A stretch of 64,000 bases of DNA from Rhizobium nepotum 39/7 (GTDB lineage: Bacteria > Pseudomonadota > Alphaproteobacteria > Rhizobiales > Rhizobiaceae). Positions 55,650 to 64,000 of this stretch are shown one piece after another. Under the pieces are notes generated by a model. It made no database searches and was not told where the DNA came from. It saw only the letters and a program-made list of their open reading frames with translations. The stretch is from positions 124,001-188,000 of the forward strand of contig NZ_JWJH01000005.1 of the NCBI RefSeq assembly GCF_000949865.1, in the 5' to 3' direction. The position numbers and the translations under genes are program-made. Numbering within the stretch: position 1 is the stretch's first letter; the number at the start of each line of letters is the position of its first letter.

Positions 55650-55679
55650 AAAAACCCCTCGCAATTATCTTGCGAGGGG
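55650..55679 (-). terminator. prfB terminator
   Basis: CCCCTCGCAA and TTGCGAGGGG pair around a 5-base loop. On the minus strand it is followed by TTTTT, about 30 bases past the prfB stop codon. Confidence 0.9.
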
Positions 55680-55710
55680 CGATCTTTTCCAATCGACGCA
55701 TTGCAGCGTC

Positions 55711-56842
55711 TTAGTCGATATCCGCCACGTCCACGTCTGCGCCGCCGCTGATGCGGTGCGCGAGAGCCGCTTCCATGAACTGGTTCAGATCACCATCCAG
55801 CACGTTGCCGGGTGCGGTGCTTTCCACGCCGGTACGCAGGTCCTTGATCAACTGGTAGGGCTGCAGGACGTAGGAACGGATCTGGTGGCCCCAGCCGATA
55901 TCGGTCTTGGAAGCAGCCTGGGCGTTTGCCGCATCTTCACGTTTTTGCAGCTCCACCTCATAGAGACGGGCGCGCAGCATGTCCCACGCCTTGGCGCGGT
56001 TCTTGTGCTGGGAACGCTCCTGCTGGCAGGCCACGGCAATACCGGTCGGTATGTGGGTGATGCGCACGGCCGAGTCGGTGGTGTTGACGTGCTGGCCGCC
56101 CGCGCCCGAGGATCGATAGGTATCGATACGGCAATCGCTCTCGTTGATGTCGATCTGGATCGAATCGTCAACGACAGGGTAAACCCAGACGGAGGAGAAC
56201 GATGTGTGGCGACGCGCATTGCTGTCATACGGCGAAATGCGAACGAGGCGGTGCACGCCCGATTCCGTCTTCAACCAGCCGAAAGCATTGTGGCCCTTGA
56301 CGAGGATCGTCGCGGACTTGATGCCGGCTTCTTCGCCGTCGTGAACTTCCAGCACTTCGACCTTGAAACCTTCGCGGTCGGCCCAGCGGGTATACATGCG
56401 AAGCAGCATGTTGGCCCAGTCCTGGCTTTCCGTGCCGCCGGCGCCGGAGTGCACTTCGAGATAGCTGTCGTTGCCGTCGGCCTCACCGGAGAGCATTGCT
56501 TCCACCTGACGGCGGTTCGCCTCGCTCTTCAGCGCCTTCAGCGCATCTTCGGCGTCCTTGACGATTTCGTTGTCGCCTTCCATCTCGCCGAGTTCGATCA
56601 GCTCGATATTGTCCTTGAGCTGCTGCTCGAGCGCCCTGACGCCGCCGATGCTGTCATCCAGCTGCTGGCGTTCGCGCATCAGTTTCTGGGCCTCGGCGGC
56701 ATCGTTCCAGAGGGTCGGATCCTCTGCCTTGTTGTTCAACCAGTCCAGTCGTCTTATCGCCTGGTCCCAGTCAAAGATGCCTCCTCAGCAGGCTTACGGC
56801 CTGCTTGATTTCGTCGACTACGTTCACAATTTCATTGCGCAT
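55711..56842 (-). CDS. prfB: Peptide chain release factor 2, with programmed +1 frameshift
   Basis: This 376-residue release factor recognises UGA and UAA stop codons. Translation starts at 56842 ([16 protein letters not shown]), reads 23 codons and reaches an in-frame TGA at 56771-56773. The site CTT-TGA-C (56770-56776), with an AGGAGG sequence at 56780-56785, is the classic RF2 frameshift signal, where the ribosome slips +1 when RF2 is scarce and continues [15 protein letters not shown]. The rest has the GGQ motif ([15 protein letters not shown]) and SPF-type stop-recognition loop region. Read without the shift, the gene would wrongly appear to start at a TTG at 56739. Confidence 0.97.
56770..56785 (-). 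promoter_or_regulatory. RF2 +1 frameshift site (autoregulation)
   Basis: AGGAGG, three bases, CTT-TGA-C. The upstream AGGAGG pairs with 16S rRNA and pushes the ribosome forward; the weak stop TGA followed by C favours the shift. Found exactly as in the established bacterial prfB signal. Confidence 0.95.
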
Positions 56843-56887
56843 TTCGCTGGTTCTTCGCCTTCATTGAAACTGGTTGCTCAAATAAAT

Positions 56888-56923
56888 GCGGGGGGCGCGG
56901 ATGTAAAGACCCGCGCCCCCCGC
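56888..56923 (-). terminator. Strong hairpin between mrcA and prfB
   Basis: GCGGGGGGCGCGG and CCGCGCCCCCCGC form a 13-base-pair stem. The minus-strand tail ATTTATTTG is moderately T-rich. It probably ends most mrcA transcripts before prfB. Confidence 0.75.
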
Positions 56924-56940
56924 CAAGCATAAGACTGGTA

Positions 56941-59388
56941 TCAATAAAGACCGCCGCCACCGCCGGTGATGGCCTGCTGGGCCTGCGGCGAGGTCTTCAG
57001 AATATCGTCCTGCGACATATAGCCTTCCGCGCCGATCACCGAGAAGCTGTCGGCCGGGCCGGTGCCGGGCTTGAAGGCTTCCATGATGGTGTCCGGCTGG
57101 CCTTCCGCCGCCGCCATGCCGGTTTTACGGTTGACGGCGACGAACTTCATGCCCTCCGGCACGATGAACTTGCTCGGTTGCAGGTGCTTGGCCGCATCGG
57201 CGATGAACTCGCCGAAGATCGGCGCCGACAGCGAACCACCGGTGCCGCCGCGACCGAGCGGTGCCGGCGAATCGAAGCCGATGTAAAGACCGGCAACCAT
57301 GTCCGGCGTGTAACCGACGAACCAGGCGTCCTTTTCATCGTTGGTGGTGCCCGTCTTGCCGGCAACCGGCAGATCGACCTTGATCTTGCCTGCCGCCGTG
57401 CCGCGCTGCACGACACCTTCCAGCATGGAGGTCGTCTGGTAAGCGGTCATCGGGTCGAGAACCTGCTCGCGATTGTCGACGATGACAGGCTCGTCCTGAT
57501 TTTGCCAGCTCGTCGCGTTGCAGCCCTCGCAAGCTCGCTCCTCATGCCGGAAGATCGTCTTGCCGTAACGGTCCTGGATGCGGTCGATCAGCGTCGGCTT
57601 GATCTGCTTGCCGCCATTGGCGATGACCGAATAGGCCGAGACCATGCGCATGATGGTGGTTTCACCGGAACCGAGCGACATTGCGAGAAGCGGCGGCATC
57701 TTGTCGTAGATGCCGAAGCGTTCGGCATATTCCGCGACCAGATTCATGCCCATGTCCTGCGCCAGACGCACGGTCATGAGGTTACGGGATTTTTCGATGC
57801 CGAGACGCAGGGTCGAGGGACCGGCGGAGCCCCCGCCGTAATTCTGCGGTTTCCAGACCTGACCGCCGGAAACCACCTCGATGGGCGCATCGAGAATGAC
57901 CGATGCCGGCGTATAACCGTTGTCGAGCGCGGCCGCATAGATGAACGGCTTGAACGAGGAACCCGGCTGACGCATTGCCTGCGTGGCGCGGTTGAATTCC
58001 GATTGCGCATAGGAGAAGCCGCCGACCATGGCCAGAACGCGGCCGGTATGCGGGTCCATCACCATCATGCCGCCCTGCACCGTGGGGGGCTGGCGCAGGC
58101 GATATTCGCTGCCGGTATTGGAAAGCGGCTGCGCATAAACGACATCACCCGCCGCCAGAACGCCGACCGGCGACTTGGAGGTCGGCTTTTTGCCAGTCGC
58201 ATCGCGATAGGCCCAGCGCATGTTTTCAGCGGAGATATGGCCCCGCGTGCGCTTGTCGCCATCTTCGGTATCGGGATCGACCTGCACGCCGATATCGACG
58301 CCGTCGGCCGCAACGGCGAGAACCACGGCGACCTTCCATTCGGGAACATCGCGCAGGCCTTTGACCTTGGCGAGCGCCGCCGTCCAGTCGCCAGCCGTCT
58401 CGATCTTTTCGATGGGTCCACGGAAACCGCGACGCTCGTCATATTGCACCAGACCATCCTGAAGCGCCTTGCGGGCCTCCATCTGAATCTGCGGATCGAA
58501 AGAGGTGCGGACCGAAAGCCCGCCTTCGAGAAGCGCTTCCTCGCCGTATTTTTCAACGATCTGACGGCGGACTTCCTCGGCGAAATAGTCGGACGCGAAG
58601 ATATGCGCGCCACCGCGGCGCAGATTGACGCCGAGCGGCTGCTTTTTGGCGTCCTCGGCATCGGCGACCGTGATGTAGCCATTCTCGGCCATGCGGTCGA
58701 TCACCCAGTTGCGACGCTCCAGCGCCGCCTTCTCGCGGCGGATCGGATGATAATTGGCCGGGCCCTTCGGCAGAGATGCCAGATACGCAGTCTCCGCGAT
58801 CGTCAGTTCCGTCACCGATTTGTTGAAATAGGTGAGCGCCGCACCGGCGATGCCGTAGGAATTCAGGCCGAAAAAGATCTCGTTGAGATAAAGCTCGAGG
58901 ATCTTGTCCTTGGAATAGGTCTGCTCGATACGGAAGGAGAGAAGCGCTTCCTTCAGCTTGCGGTCGATGGTCTGGTCATTGGTCAGAAGAAAGTTCTTCG
59001 CCACCTGCTGGGTGATGGTCGATGCGCCGACCGGGCGACGACCCGAGCCGAGATTCTGGATGTTGACGAGAACGGCGCGGCCGAGACCCCAGATGTCGAC
59101 CCCGGGGTGGTTGTAGAAATTCTTGTCTTCCGCCGAAAGGAAAGCCGCCTTGACCCGGTCCGGAATAGCCTGGATCGGCAGGAACAGGCGTTTCTCATGG
59201 GCGTACTCCGCCATCAGCGCACCGTTGCCGGCGTGCACGCGGGTCGTTACAGGCGGTTCATACGTGCTCAGAACTGCGTAATCCGGCAGGTCCTTCGTCA
59301 CGCCGTGCAAATAAATCGCACCGGCGGCGGCGGCGCACAGGAAGAGCACGCTGGCCAAGCCGAAAAAATATCCAATCAGTCTGATCAT
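56941..59388 (-). CDS. mrcA: Penicillin-binding protein 1A (bifunctional class A)
   Basis: This 815-residue enzyme polymerises and crosslinks peptidoglycan. A membrane anchor (residues 4-27) is followed by a GT51 transglycosylase domain with catalytic E87 in AEDKNFYNHPGVD, an OB-type insert and a transpeptidase domain with SSFK (QPGSSFKPFIYAA), SVI-type and KTGTT motifs. In Agrobacterium PBP1a is the major synthase of polar growth (known from the genus). It is one of three envelope genes on this strand, between the amidase gene and prfB. Confidence 0.97.
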   Translation of the reverse strand: MIRLIGYFFGLASVLFLCAAAAGAIYLHGVTKDLPDYAVLSTYEPPVTTRVHAGNGALMAEYAHEKRLFLPIQAIPDRVKAAFLSAEDKNFYNHPGVDIWGLGRAVLVNIQNLGSGRRPVGASTITQQVAKNFLLTNDQTIDRKLKEALLSFRIEQTYSKDKILELYLNEIFFGLNSYGIAGAALTYFNKSVTELTIAETAYLASLPKGPANYHPIRREKAALERRNWVIDRMAENGYITVADAEDAKKQPLGVNLRRGGAHIFASDYFAEEVRRQIVEKYGEEALLEGGLSVRTSFDPQIQMEARKALQDGLVQYDERRGFRGPIEKIETAGDWTAALAKVKGLRDVPEWKVAVVLAVAADGVDIGVQVDPDTEDGDKRTRGHISAENMRWAYRDATGKKPTSKSPVGVLAAGDVVYAQPLSNTGSEYRLRQPPTVQGGMMVMDPHTGRVLAMVGGFSYAQSEFNRATQAMRQPGSSFKPFIYAAALDNGYTPASVILDAPIEVVSGGQVWKPQNYGGGSAGPSTLRLGIEKSRNLMTVRLAQDMGMNLVAEYAERFGIYDKMPPLLAMSLGSGETTIMRMVSAYSVIANGGKQIKPTLIDRIQDRYGKTIFRHEERACEGCNATSWQNQDEPVIVDNREQVLDPMTAYQTTSMLEGVVQRGTAAGKIKVDLPVAGKTGTTNDEKDAWFVGYTPDMVAGLYIGFDSPAPLGRGGTGGSLSAPIFGEFIADAAKHLQPSKFIVPEGMKFVAVNRKTGMAAAEGQPDTIMEAFKPGTGPADSFSVIGAEGYMSQDDILKTSPQAQQAITGGGGGLY

Positions 59389-59716
59389 ACCAAGCTACCG
59401 ATAATTCGAATCGTAACCATCAACGCCCGACGATGTACGGGCGCATCCTTGCATATCGCGTGCCGTTTTGCACACCATACCTTCGATGACAAGCCGGAAC
59501 GGCAGCATTCGCTGATATGTTACCACGCCGCCGGCCCACAATGGCGCTCCGGCTGCGTTGTGGATCCCCACAGAATCCGCTTCCCGAGTAACGCGGCGAA
59601 TGTGAGTAAAATAGGGCTTCATGTCCTTAATCGTCCGCAAGGTCCAAGAATTGAACAGCTTTTTCGGCTGCCGGCGGTGCTGCGGCAACAGGACCATCGC
59701 CCCGCCGCCAAGCGTC
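59389..59716. other. Intergenic region mrcA-amiC
   Basis: About 330 bases. A minus-strand frame of 75 codons (59395-59622) begins with an ATG but has no recognisable motif, so it is not called. No repeat or terminator is strong. It probably holds the mrcA promoter. Confidence 0.4.
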
Positions 59717-61018
59717 TCAGCCGCCGTTCGCCATGGCCTTGGCCCGGTATCGTCCGACTGCGGTTGCCAGCGTATCGGCGACCTTCTTGCGCCATTCCGC
59801 ATCGAGAAGCAGTTTCTCGTCTTCCGGATTGGACAGGAAACCGAGTTCCAGCAGTACCGACGGCACATCATGGGCGCGCAGCACCATGAAACCGGCGTAA
59901 CGATGCGGATTGTTGATGAGACCGACCTGTCCCTCGAAGGAGGAAACGATGTTTTCGGCCAGCGTCACCGAAAAGGCCTGCGTTTCGCGGCGGGTGAAAT
60001 CGAGGAGAATATCCGCCACTTCCGGCGGCTCGCTGGAGGCCGCCACGCCAGCGATCTGGTCGGACTTGTTTTCACGCTCCGCCAGCTCCTGCGCCCTGCG
60101 GTCCGAAGCCCGGTCGGACAATGTATAGACGGTCGCGCCGCGGATGCCCTTCTGCTTGAGGGTGTCGGCATGCAACGAGATGAACAGGTTGGCGTTATTC
60201 TGCCGGGCGATCGTCACCCGCTCGGACAAAGCGAGAAACGTATCCGAATCGCGGGTCAGGAACGCCTTGATGCCGGGCTCCCTGTTCATCCGCTCCACAA
60301 GCTCCTTCGCAAAGGTCAGCGTGATGACCTTTTCCTCCGTGCCTGTCACGCCGCCGGAGGCGCCGGCGTCGATGCCGCCATGGCCGGCATCGATCGCGAT
60401 GACAAATTCGGTCGAACGCGATGTCTTGTCGTCGGGCGCGATCGCGGCGGTGGAGACAGGGGCTGGCGCCCGCCATTGCTGCTCCTTCACCAGCTCGGCG
60501 AATTTGGCCTTGGTGGTGATCTCCGCATCCAGCGTGAACCGGAAAGCTGCGCCGTCTTCGCCCTTTTTGGTTTCGGCAACAGCGACCTGCACCGACTTTT
60601 TCGCCGTCAGCACGATACGGGCGCTGTTTTGCCCCATGCTGCCGAAGCGGATATCCGAAAAAAGGCCGGTCGGCGCCAGATCGGCTGCGGGGAAGGCGAA
60701 ATTCACCGCCGGGAAATCCACGACGATGCGGGCTGGCGAATCGAGATAGTGAATGTCGAACTCCGGCTCCTCGGCAAAATCGAGAACGATGCGCGTGCGC
60801 GCCTCGTCGCCGACAATGCGCGCCTGATGGGCGACGAGCGGCTCCTGGGCGACTGCCTGCTGGCCGCAGGAGACAGTTGCGGCAACCGAAAAGACGGCTG
60901 GCAAGACAAGGGCAACCGCGAGCCGCGCGATTCGCGCGCCAAGCGGCCCTGCCCCACCGAATATCGCTGCGCTGCGCGTGAAATTCATGGTCTTCAAGAA
61001 ATTCCGTATTTCAGTCAT
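59717..61018 (-). CDS. amiC: N-acetylmuramoyl-L-alanine amidase (AmiC type)
   Basis: This protein of about 433 residues cleaves the stem peptide from N-acetylmuramic acid during cell separation. A signal segment (hydrophobic, ending near VSCGQQAVAQ) is followed by an AMIN domain (ARIVLDFAEEPEFDIHYLDSPARIV region) and an Amidase_3 domain with zinc-ligand motifs FVIAIDAGHGGIDAGASG and NLFISLHADTLKQ. The N terminus is uncertain: the frame starts at a TTG, with ATG codons three and thirteen codons later. It precedes mrcA on the same strand. Confidence 0.92.
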   Translation of the reverse strand: MTEIRNFLKTMNFTRSAAIFGGAGPLGARIARLAVALVLPAVFSVAATVSCGQQAVAQEPLVAHQARIVGDEARTRIVLDFAEEPEFDIHYLDSPARIVVDFPAVNFAFPAADLAPTGLFSDIRFGSMGQNSARIVLTAKKSVQVAVAETKKGEDGAAFRFTLDAEITTKAKFAELVKEQQWRAPAPVSTAAIAPDDKTSRSTEFVIAIDAGHGGIDAGASGGVTGTEEKVITLTFAKELVERMNREPGIKAFLTRDSDTFLALSERVTIARQNNANLFISLHADTLKQKGIRGATVYTLSDRASDRRAQELAERENKSDQIAGVAASSEPPEVADILLDFTRRETQAFSVTLAENIVSSFEGQVGLINNPHRYAGFMVLRAHDVPSVLLELGFLSNPEDEKLLLDAEWRKKVADTLATAVGRYRAKAMANGG

Positions 61019-61027
61019 TTTCGACAA

Positions 61028-61633
61028 ATGAGGCGGAAAAGTGCCGGGAACAGCACCTTTTCAATCACGCAGGACGATTGTTTGCGCGTTTGCGCCCCAC
61101 AATCGCAGGCGTTGGTGAACCAATTATTAACCCGGAAATTCCACCAATAATATGGCATATTTAGCCAGCCTATTGCTATTATGACAGAGAAAACATACAA
61201 CAAGGATGAGGGTTAAAAGTGTTGACGGGATAGATGCCCGCCGGCTGCCAATCGAAAAAGACGCTGGCGCTGCAAAACGGGCAATCATCTGCCGTCGTTA
61301 CATTTATCCTGAAACTGGATCAATTCCGGCCGTGGCCGGAGACCTACCCGGTGGCGTTGCCACCGCTGCTCTGAGGAGAGCAAATTCATCGGATCCCAAG
61401 GGGTCTATATATTATTGTCGTTCCGCCTGGCCAATGATGTCGCAGCAGTTTTCACATGAACCGGATACCAGGAGCAGGCCAAGCGCCTCGCCGTCGGTCC
61501 GGATGCTGCCAGTTTACAGAGGCCCGGCTGGAGACTTCATTTCCGGCACATCCTTGCACTCATATGAAAGGCTCGTCCGTGTGGCGGGCCTGTTCTCGTA
61601 TAAAACAAGGCTGCGCCGAGGAGCACAGCTTAC
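61028..61633 (+). promoter_or_regulatory. Upstream region and probable 5' leader of rne
   Basis: About 600 bases between the divergent amidase and rne. It contains AT-rich stretches (about 61130-61200 and 61404-61420, e.g. GTCTATATATTATTG) that may be promoters, and two strong hairpins at 61326-61339 and 61349-61365. RNase E messages in other bacteria have long leaders used for autoregulation; here that is inference. Confidence 0.5.
61326..61365 (+). other. Paired hairpins in the rne leader
   Basis: CCGGCC-GT-GGCCGG at 61326-61339 and CGGTGGC-GTT-GCCACCG at 61349-61365. Both arms match perfectly and ten bases separate the two. They have no T-run, so they are not terminators; they may be structural elements of the 5' leader. 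Confidence 0.55.
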
Positions 61634-64000
61634 ATGGCAGACAAAATGCTTATCGACGCCTCCCACGAAGAGGAGACACGCGTAGTCGTTGTCCGTGGGA
61701 ACCGGATCGAAGAATTCGATTTCGAATCGGAGCACAAGAAACAGATCCGCGGCAACATCTACCTTGCCAAGGTCACGAGGGTTGAACCCTCTCTTCAGGC
61801 GGCCTTCGTTGACTACGGTGGAAATCGCCACGGTTTTCTCGCTTTTGCGGAAATTCACCCGGATTATTACCAGATTCCGCTCGCCGACCGTCAGGCCCTC
61901 TTGAAGGCGGAAGCTGAGGATCATCGCCGCAGCGACGACTTCGAATCGGCTGACGCCCCCGAGCCCGGCGCACCGGCATTTGATCTGTCGCAGGCGGACC
62001 AGCCCGATGTCGGCATCGTTGCCCCGACTGAAACCGCGAAGGTCGTGGTCGCGGAAGAAACCGCCGCCATTGCCGAAGAGGCCTCTGGAGACGTAGCGGC
62101 TGAAGCCGTCGAGGCTGTTGCGGAAGAAGCGCCCAAAAAGCGTGCCCGCCGTCCCCGTGCCAAGAAGAAGGTAGCGGAAGAAGAAGCCGTTTCCGAGACC
62201 ACTGAGGCCTCTTCCGAAGAAGATGGCAGCACGGGCGGCGAAATGGCCGCCATGGTCGATACCGATACGATTTCCGAGGAAGTCGACGGTCTTCGCCGTG
62301 GCAATGACGATGATGACGACGACGATGATGACGATCATCACGAAAAGGAAGTGATCGAATCCGTCGGCGCCGAAGACGCCATGGAAGAGGTTCCCGATCG
62401 CGTTGCGCGCAAGCCGCGCAAGCAGTATCGCATTCAGGAAGTCATCAAGCGTCGCCAGATCCTTCTGGTGCAGGTTGCCAAGGAAGAACGCGGCAACAAG
62501 GGTGCCGCGCTGACCACTTATCTGTCGCTCGCCGGACGTTATTCCGTGCTGATGCCGAACACGGCGCGCGGCGGTGGCATTTCCCGCAAGATCACCCAGC
62601 CGACCGACCGCAAGCGCCTGAAGGAAATCGCGCGCGATCTGGAAGTTCCGCAGGGCATGGGCGTCATTCTGCGTACCGCAGGCGCCAACCGTACCCGCGT
62701 CGAGATCAAGCGCGACTTCGAATATCTGATGCGCCTGTGGGAAAACGTCCGCACGCTGACGCTGAATTCCACGGCCCCCTGCCTCGTTTACGAGGAAGGC
62801 TCGCTCATCAAGCGTTCGATCCGCGATCTCTACAACAAGGATATCAGCGAGATCATCGTTTCGGGCGAAGAAGGCTATCGTGAAGCGAAAGACTTCATGA
62901 AGATGCTGATGCCGAGCCACGCCAAGGTGGTTCAGCCTTACCGCGACATTCACCCGATCTTCTCGCGCTCCGGCATCGAAGCCCAGCTCGACCGCATGCT
63001 GCAGCCGCAGGTGACGCTGAAATCGGGCGGTTATCTCATCATCAACCAGACCGAGGCTCTGGTTTCCATCGATGTGAACTCGGGCCGTTCGACCCGTGAG
63101 CATTCCATCGAGGAAACGGCGCTGACGACCAACGTCGAGGCTGCCGAAGAAGTGGCGCGTCAGCTGCGTCTGCGCGACCTTGCCGGTCTCGTCGTCATCG
63201 ACTTCATCGACATGGAAGAAAAGCGCAACAACCGCACCGTCGAGAAGAAGCTCAAGGATTGCCTGAAAAACGACCGGGCGCGCATCCAGGTCGGCCGTAT
63301 CTCGCATTTCGGCCTGCTGGAAATGTCGCGCCAGCGCATTCGTGCTTCGGTGCTGGAATCGACCACACAGGTCTGCCAGCATTGCGGCGGCACGGGCCAT
63401 GTCCGCTCCGAATCCTCCGTCGCGCTGCATGTCCTGCGCGGTATCGAGGAATATCTGCTGCGCAACACGACCCATAACATCACGGTGCGCAGCACGCCGG
63501 AAACGGCGCTCTACCTGCTCAACCACAAGCGCGGCACGATTGTCGATTATGAAGGCCGCTTCGGCGTGTCGATCATCATCGCCGCCGATGCCAGCGTCGG
63601 TGCGCAGCATTTCGCCATCGATCGCGGCGAAGCCGTCGAAAATCCGGTGAAGATCGAAAGCCTTATCCAGATGCTTCCGAGCTTCGTGGAAGAGGAAGAC
63701 GACTTCATCATCGAGGCGGAAGAGGATGAAGACGAGGAAGAAATCGTCAAGGTGCAGGCCGGCGAACCGCGCCAGCAGCAGCCGCAGGGCGACAATGGTG
63801 AAGACGGCAAGCGCAAGCGCAAGCGTCGTCGTCGCCGTCGTGGCAAGGGCGGACAAAACGACCAGAACGGTGCAGTCGATGCCCAGGCTGGTGACGACAC
63901 GGACGCTGATGATGCGGACGATGAAGATGGCGTCGAAACCGATGCAGGCGACGCCGATGAAAACGGCGTGAACGAAGCTGCAACCACCGACGAGGATGGC
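61634..64000 (+). CDS. rne: Ribonuclease E (cut by window edge)
   Basis: The first 789 codons of the endoribonuclease that starts mRNA decay and processes rRNA and tRNA. The start MADKMLIDASHEEETRVVVV is typical of the alphaproteobacterial protein. An S1 RNA-binding domain (residues about 35-95 and 265 on) is split by an insert of about 160 acidic and alanine-rich residues that includes ten aspartates in a row. Then come the 5' sensor region, the DNase-I-like catalytic part (VSIDVNSGRSTREHS) and the zinc-link CQHCGGTGH. A charged, arginine-rich C-terminal region (KRKRKRRRRRRGKGG) follows and continues beyond the window. Confidence 0.97.
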   Translation, partial: MADKMLIDASHEEETRVVVVRGNRIEEFDFESEHKKQIRGNIYLAKVTRVEPSLQAAFVDYGGNRHGFLAFAEIHPDYYQIPLADRQALLKAEAEDHRRSDDFESADAPEPGAPAFDLSQADQPDVGIVAPTETAKVVVAEETAAIAEEASGDVAAEAVEAVAEEAPKKRARRPRAKKKVAEEEAVSETTEASSEEDGSTGGEMAAMVDTDTISEEVDGLRRGNDDDDDDDDDDHHEKEVIESVGAEDAMEEVPDRVARKPRKQYRIQEVIKRRQILLVQVAKEERGNKGAALTTYLSLAGRYSVLMPNTARGGGISRKITQPTDRKRLKEIARDLEVPQGMGVILRTAGANRTRVEIKRDFEYLMRLWENVRTLTLNSTAPCLVYEEGSLIKRSIRDLYNKDISEIIVSGEEGYREAKDFMKMLMPSHAKVVQPYRDIHPIFSRSGIEAQLDRMLQPQVTLKSGGYLIINQTEALVSIDVNSGRSTREHSIEETALTTNVEAAEEVARQLRLRDLAGLVVIDFIDMEEKRNNRTVEKKLKDCLKNDRARIQVGRISHFGLLEMSRQRIRASVLESTTQVCQHCGGTGHVRSESSVALHVLRGIEEYLLRNTTHNITVRSTPETALYLLNHKRGTIVDYEGRFGVSIIIAADASVGAQHFAIDRGEAVENPVKIESLIQMLPSFVEEEDDFIIEAEEDEDEEEIVKVQAGEPRQQQPQGDNGEDGKRKRKRRRRRRGKGGQNDQNGAVDAQAGDDTDADDADDEDGVETDAGDADENGVNEAATTDEDG

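Noticed and set aside
59395-59622. 75-codon minus-strand frame between mrcA and amiC, starting MKPYFTHIRR.
   Set aside because: Weak ribosome site, no recognisable family; left uncalled but could be checked for conservation.
57178-59889. Long plus-strand frame of about 900 codons antisense to mrcA.
   Set aside because: It is a high-GC shadow of PBP1a with no recognisable domain or ribosome site.
61514-63856. Long minus-strand frame antisense to rne.
   Set aside because: Shadow of the RNase E frame; no motif.

Overview
The window is about 64 kb of an alphaproteobacterial chromosome and almost certainly comes from Agrobacterium (A. tumefaciens/fabrum complex). The diagnostic gene is a 2,115-residue coiled-coil protein at 45986-52333 that matches the known length and architecture of the Agrobacterium Growth Pole Ring protein (GPR). 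Other signs agree: a GTTC-N7-GTTC type LexA box, a DksA with only one zinc-finger cysteine, the rpsB-to-lpxB supercluster, and EipB, CckA and rhizobial-type RNase E. No prophage, insertion sequence, CRISPR array, tRNA, rRNA or obvious genomic island was seen. Codon use looks uniform, so this reads as core genome.

Layout. 1-2100 (minus): start of enolase, kdsA and a VOC protein, divergent from lexA (2125). 3301-8020: a glutathione transferase, a ComEC/Rec2 protein on the minus strand, and citrate synthase with a strong terminator. 8140-21423 (all minus): the translation/envelope supercluster, transcribed rpsB-tsf-pyrH-frr-uppS-cdsA-rseP-bamA-lpxD-fabZ-lpxA-lpxI-lpxB. It links ribosome function and recycling, phospholipid and undecaprenyl synthesis, outer-membrane protein assembly and lipid A synthesis. 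21617-25435: EipB, divergent from a tightly overlapping RidA / phosphodiesterase / FemAB-like / HIT operon. 25561-29523: a DUF1989 protein with a divergent LysR regulator, a PAP2 phosphatase and an AzlCD exporter. 29680-37553: ClpA and ClpS, the cell-cycle kinase CckA, a FliO-like protein and DksA. 37922-41813: SixA, YcjX, YcjF and a secreted protein. 41828-43631: folate genes folP-folB-folK. 43758-45504: a DUF922 metalloprotease, a candidate structured RNA, a ferredoxin and an HPt protein. 45986-52333: gpr. 52437-56842: PhzF-like protein, NAD kinase, a small secreted protein, a cysteine hydrolase flanked by two intergenic repeats, and prfB with its programmed frameshift. 56941-61018: PBP1a and an AmiC-type amidase. 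61634-end: RNase E, cut by the window edge.

Several genes bear on polar growth and cell-cycle control: gpr, PBP1a, the amidase, cckA, clpA/clpS and a lone HPt protein. Regulatory sequence that can be read directly includes LexA boxes in the lexA promoter, a perfect LysR-type T-N11-A palindrome before the LysR gene, the RF2 autoregulatory frameshift, a hairpin-rich leader before rne, and several intrinsic terminators. I saw no clear new defence or mobile system. The items most worth a second look are the precisely phased repeat array in gpr, the unassigned structured RNA near 44.5 kb, the dispersed intergenic repeat, and the small operons of uncertain function.
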